NCBI GenBank assembly: GCA_045599365.1 | Contig: JAZRVS010000100.1 | Span: 1-34,157 of the forward strand | Reading direction: 5' to 3' | DNA length: 34,157 nucleotides | DNA from: UBA1715 sp045599365 | GTDB taxonomy: Bacteria > Bacteroidota > Bacteroidia > Bacteroidales > UBA1715 | Shown here: piece by piece, positions 31,214 through 34,157 of the stretch | Layout of the letters: each line of letters opens with the position of its first letter | Position numbering within the stretch: position 1 is the first letter of the stretch | The notes under the pieces: generated by a model | Seen by the model: the letters and a program-made list of their open reading frames with translations, nothing else | Told to the model about the DNA's origin: nothing | The model's database searches: none | Program-made: the position numbers and the translations under genes

Positions 31214-32077
31214 ATGAGATTAAACGGACGACGCGAAAGTAGTAATGTAGAAGATCGTAGAGGTGGTGGTGTTTCTAAAAAAGCTGGTCTCGGTATTGGA
31301 GGTGTGGTATTAATTGCAATTGTAACTTTCATTTCGGGGGGTGATTTAGGCGATGTTATCACAAACGTCTCTCAAAGCGGTGGTATAGGTTTAGGGCAAA
31401 CAACAGAACAAACTACTTTTAGTGCCGAAGAAGAAGAATTAGCAAAATTTTCTCGACAAATTTTAGCTGGAACTGAAGATGTTTGGACTGAAGTTTTCAA
31501 AAAAATGGGCAAAAAATATATTCCGCCAACACTTGTCATATTTTCAGGAAGCGTGAATAGTGCATGCGGTTCTGCAAATTCATCTGTCGGACCTTTCTAT
31601 TGTTCTGGAGACCAAAAAGTTTATATTGATTTATCTTTTTTCACACAAATGAAAAGTCAACTTGGAGCAGATGGTGATTTTGCATACGCGTACGTCATAG
31701 CTCACGAAGTTGGTCACCACGTGCAAAATTTGCTTGGCTCTTTAAATGAAGCTCACTCTCAAATGAATCGAGTAAGTCAAAAAGAAGCAAACAAAATTAG
31801 CGTACGATTAGAATTGTTAGCCGATTACTATGCTGGTGTGTGGGCTCACTATGACAACCAAAAATTTAAATCACTTGAAGCTGGAGACATTGAGGAAGCC
31901 CTTGATTGTGCTGCAAAAATTGGAGACAATTATTTACAGGAAAAAGCTCGCGGATATAGCCAACCAGAAAGTTTTACTCATGGTACATCTCAACAACGCT
32001 CAAAATGGCTTAAAGCTGGTTTACAAACAGGTGATATGAGTGTAACAACTTTTGGAATCCCCGAAAGAGAGTTATAA
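31214..32077 (+). CDS. ypfJ: YpfJ-type neutral zinc metallopeptidase
   Basis: 287 residues with the family start MRLNGRRESSNVEDRRGGG, one membrane segment (about 25-42), and a zinc site HEVGHHV (H164, E165, H168) preceded by GPFYCSGDQKVYIDLSFF and followed by SVRLELLADYYAGVWAH, where the Glu/Asp pair supplies the third ligand. The C-terminal SFTHGTSQQRSKWLKAGLQTGD is also diagnostic of YpfJ. A membrane-anchored putative protease whose substrates are unknown. It sits between a propeller lipoprotein and ispG. Confidence 0.92.
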   Translation: MRLNGRRESSNVEDRRGGGVSKKAGLGIGGVVLIAIVTFISGGDLGDVITNVSQSGGIGLGQTTEQTTFSAEEEELAKFSRQILAGTEDVWTEVFKKMGKKYIPPTLVIFSGSVNSACGSANSSVGPFYCSGDQKVYIDLSFFTQMKSQLGADGDFAYAYVIAHEVGHHVQNLLGSLNEAHSQMNRVSQKEANKISVRLELLADYYAGVWAHYDNQKFKSLEAGDIEEALDCAAKIGDNYLQEKARGYSQPESFTHGTSQQRSKWLKAGLQTGDMSVTTFGIPEREL

Positions 32078-32116
32078 TTCCATATAACTCAAATATTGGT
32101 AAACAAATTAAACGAA

Positions 32117-33859
32117 ATGGAAATTACTTCTGCATATACAAGATTTCAAACACCAGAAATTCACATTGGAACGTGCAAAATAGGTAATTCAAATCCTATT
32201 GCACTTCAATCTATGACAAACACCGACACAAACGATATTGATGCAAGCGTTGCTCAATGTATTCGTGTATTTGATGCTGGTGGCGATTACGTTCGTTTAA
32301 CCGCACAAGGAGTAAAAGAAGCAGAAAATCTTAAGTTCATTAAAGAAAAACTCGTTCAAAAAGGATATACAAAACCACTTGTCGCAGACATTCATTTTAA
32401 CCCGCAAGCAGCATTGGTTGCTGCAAAATATGTTGAAAAAGTTCGTATCAATCCAGGAAACTACGTTTATATTGGCTCTCTACGAAAAACAGATTATTCC
32501 GACGAAGAATACTCTGCGGAATTAGAAAAAATTCGCGAAAATATTTTACCCCTATTGGAAACATGTAAACAACACAACACTGCCATTCGCATAGGTGTGA
32601 ATCATGGTTCTCTTTCGCAACGAATAGTTTCGCGATATGGCGACACTCCTCAAGGTATGGTTGTGAGTATGATGGAATTTCTGCATATCTGTAAAGATGC
32701 CAATTTTCAAAATGTAGCCTGCTCTATCAAGGCAAGTAATACTAGAATTATGGTCCACGCAACACGACTCCTTGCACAAAAAATGAAAGAAGAAAATTGT
32801 TGCTACCCTATTCATCTTGGCGTAACCGAAGCTGGTGCAGGTGAAGATGGAAGAATAAAATCTGCTGTTGGCAGTGGTTCTCTATTGCTTGATGGTATTG
32901 GTGATACCATTCGCGTTTCACTTACAGAAGCACCAGAAGCCGAAATTCCTGTTTGTAAATTGATAGTTGACTATCGTAACGAAGTATTTTCTCAACCATT
33001 TGATTTCAAACCAATTATAGATGTTAGAAAATCAATTGATTCGTATTGCGTGTATGAAACAACAACTATCGCAAATATTGGTAGCAATAATCCACCTATC
33101 GTAATTGGTAATAGCAATACACAAGCAGATTGGTTTTTCGAACAAAATGCTATAAAAAAAGATAATTGCGTTATTCCTATTGTTACACTTGATTTCTACA
33201 ATCCACAAGAACTATGTGTATTGAAAATTTCAGAACAAGAAATTGATTCTTTAAACGCAATAGAGTTAGGTGAACAGACAATACTTCTTTACGATTCTAC
33301 TGATATACACGCAACTTATTTTGTACGGAAGCTATATGCTCAACTACTTGGAAGGAAAAATCCCGTAATTCTTTCTCGAACATACGATTGTAATGATTTT
33401 TGCACACTACAAGTGCGTGCTGCAATGGATTTTGGGTCGCTTTTGCTTGACGGATTTGTAAATGGAATTTACATACAATCAAACAAATTCAAAAAACAAG
33501 ACCTTGTTGATTTAGCATTTTCTATACTACAAGCTTCTCGTTCTCGATTTGTCAAAACAGAATTTATTTCTTGTCCCTCATGTGGACGAACAAAATTCAA
33601 TATAGAAGAGGCATTGAAACAAGTAAAAGCAAAAACATCTCATTTAAAAGGATTAAAAATAGCTGTAATGGGTTGTATAGTTAATGGTCCAGGGGAAATG
33701 AGTGATGCAGATTATGGCTATATGGGTGCAGGCAAAGGCACTGTCAATCTCTATAAAAAACAAACTCTTGTATGTAGAAATATCCCTGAAGAAGAAGCAG
33801 TTCAAGCTTTAATTGACTTGATACAAGAAAATGGTGATTGGCAAGAAATTGCACAATAG
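32117..33859 (+). CDS. ispG: (E)-4-hydroxy-3-methylbut-2-enyl-diphosphate synthase, long Bacteroidota form
   Basis: 580 residues from ATG 32117; a TTG at 32096 is in frame, but the family N-terminus fits the ATG. IspG converts methylerythritol cyclodiphosphate to HMBPP in the MEP isoprenoid pathway. The TIM-barrel half has PIALQSMTNTDT and LVADIHFNPQAAL; the C-terminal ferredoxin-like domain has SCPSCGRTKFNIEEA and GCIVNGPGEMSDADYGYMG with the three [4Fe-4S] Cys. Between them lies a large insert (about residues 280-470), as in plant and Bacteroidota enzymes, making it much longer than E. coli IspG (about 370). Confidence 0.96.
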   Translation: MEITSAYTRFQTPEIHIGTCKIGNSNPIALQSMTNTDTNDIDASVAQCIRVFDAGGDYVRLTAQGVKEAENLKFIKEKLVQKGYTKPLVADIHFNPQAALVAAKYVEKVRINPGNYVYIGSLRKTDYSDEEYSAELEKIRENILPLLETCKQHNTAIRIGVNHGSLSQRIVSRYGDTPQGMVVSMMEFLHICKDANFQNVACSIKASNTRIMVHATRLLAQKMKEENCCYPIHLGVTEAGAGEDGRIKSAVGSGSLLLDGIGDTIRVSLTEAPEAEIPVCKLIVDYRNEVFSQPFDFKPIIDVRKSIDSYCVYETTTIANIGSNNPPIVIGNSNTQADWFFEQNAIKKDNCVIPIVTLDFYNPQELCVLKISEQEIDSLNAIELGEQTILLYDSTDIHATYFVRKLYAQLLGRKNPVILSRTYDCNDFCTLQVRAAMDFGSLLLDGFVNGIYIQSNKFKKQDLVDLAFSILQASRSRFVKTEFISCPSCGRTKFNIEEALKQVKAKTSHLKGLKIAVMGCIVNGPGEMSDADYGYMGAGKGTVNLYKKQTLVCRNIPEEEAVQALIDLIQENGDWQEIAQ

Positions 33860-33891
33860 CACGTGAATAGTCAAAAAAAAGAGTTATTTGA

Positions 33892-33922
33892 TTTGTAGAA
33901 GTAAAAATTATTTCTACTTTTG
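33892..33922 (+). promoter_or_regulatory. tRNA promoter (TTTG-N19-TACTTTTG)
   Basis: TTTG at 33892-33895, exactly 19 bases, then TACTTTTG at 33915-33922: the best consensus promoter in the window. It is 19 bp upstream of the tRNA. Confidence 0.85.
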
Positions 33923-33941
33923 CAAGCGATTTAAAAATCAT

Positions 33942-34015
33942 GGCGAGGTAGCTCAGCTGGTTAGAGCGCATGATTCATAATCATGAGGTCGGCGGATCAT
34001 GCCCGCCTCTCGCTA
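33942..34015 (+). tRNA. Elongator tRNA-Met (anticodon CAT)
   Basis: 74 bases fold as a cloverleaf: acceptor GGCGAGG/TCTCGCT (G-U at the end), D arm GCTC-AGCTGGTTA-GAGC, anticodon arm CATGA-TTCATAA-TCATG, variable AGGTC, T arm GGCGG-ATCATGC-CCGCC. The T loop is ATCATGC where TTCRANT is expected: T54 is A and A58 is T. Everything else is normal, and promoter and terminator flank it, so it is probably expressed. CCA is not encoded. The D loop and the 'GGCGAGG..' acceptor identify elongator rather than initiator Met; an Ile (CAU, lysidine) role cannot be fully excluded. Confidence 0.92.
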
Positions 34016-34016
34016 C

Positions 34017-34052
34017 AAAAGAGACTGTCTCAAAAGAGCAGTCTCTTTTTTT
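34017..34052 (+). terminator. Intrinsic terminator after tRNA-Met
   Basis: AAAAGAGACTG (34017-34027) pairs with CAGTCTCTTTT (34039-34049), ending in a run of seven T (34046-34052). It starts two bases after the tRNA. Confidence 0.9.
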
Positions 34053-34157
34053 ATGCTGCAAACTTTTCAGATTGAGAAAAACTGAGAAATTTATCAGTTT
34101 TTGAAAAAATCTTTGATTTTGCTCTTGGGAAATAGAAAATTTTGGAAAAACGACAAA

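Overview
The window looks like a chromosomal segment of an AT-rich Bacteroidota, most likely Bacteroidales. Support comes from many copies of the phylum-type promoter core TAnnTTTG (several with TTG or TTTG about 19 bases upstream), the long two-part form of IspG, the rsfS-ftsH-LUD gene order, and a gene content (GH3 lipoprotein, TM2/DUF2752 pair, bacterial alpha-2-macroglobulin, KS/chain-length-factor pair) typical of that group. Species cannot be named from the sequence alone.

Layout. (1) 1-9.4 kb is ordinary core-like chromosome: a cut DUF2752 gene, a TM2 gene, a small HTH gene, a long nested palindrome, a GH3 lipoprotein divergent from an SAH-hydrolase-like NAD protein, a transglycosylase-like protein, a YhcC-type radical SAM protein, and the rsfS-ftsH-LUD-small membrane protein operon. 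(2) 9.5-11.75 kb encodes a ketosynthase and a chain-length-factor-like partner lacking the catalytic Cys. (3) 11.8-22.0 kb is a mosaic defence/toxin island: a broken AAA ATPase fragment, an AbiEi/AbiEii type IV toxin-antitoxin pair, a DUF1016 N-terminal fragment, a DUF3791-DUF3990-small protein operon (probable ADP-ribosyltransferase toxin unit), about 700 bp of intensely structured non-coding DNA, and a 5-methylcytosine methyltransferase-McrB-McrC cluster resembling LlaJI/BsuMI-type restriction. (4) 22.0-22.9 kb holds an acyl carrier protein and a truncated ketosynthase-like protein that plausibly belong with the KS/CLF pair on the other side of the island (aryl-polyene/flexirubin-like or related type II synthesis). 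(5) 22.9-34.2 kb returns to core-like genes: a 1824-residue alpha-2-macroglobulin lipoprotein, RidA, a SAM methyltransferase, a beta-propeller lipoprotein, a YpfJ-type metallopeptidase, IspG, and an elongator tRNA-Met with its promoter and terminator.

The most unusual part is 13.9-16.56 kb. Small gene units there share promoter-plus-structured-leader modules and short repeats (a 28-bp exact repeat, a TATATCCGCCCA motif, a GGAGGAAGACC..GGTC hairpin), and a run of strong hairpins ends in a terminator-like stem just before the methyltransferase start. This is the best candidate for an undescribed system: either a structured RNA tied to the restriction module or a repeat-based way of assembling defence cassettes. 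All functions are inferred from sequence reading without database searches.
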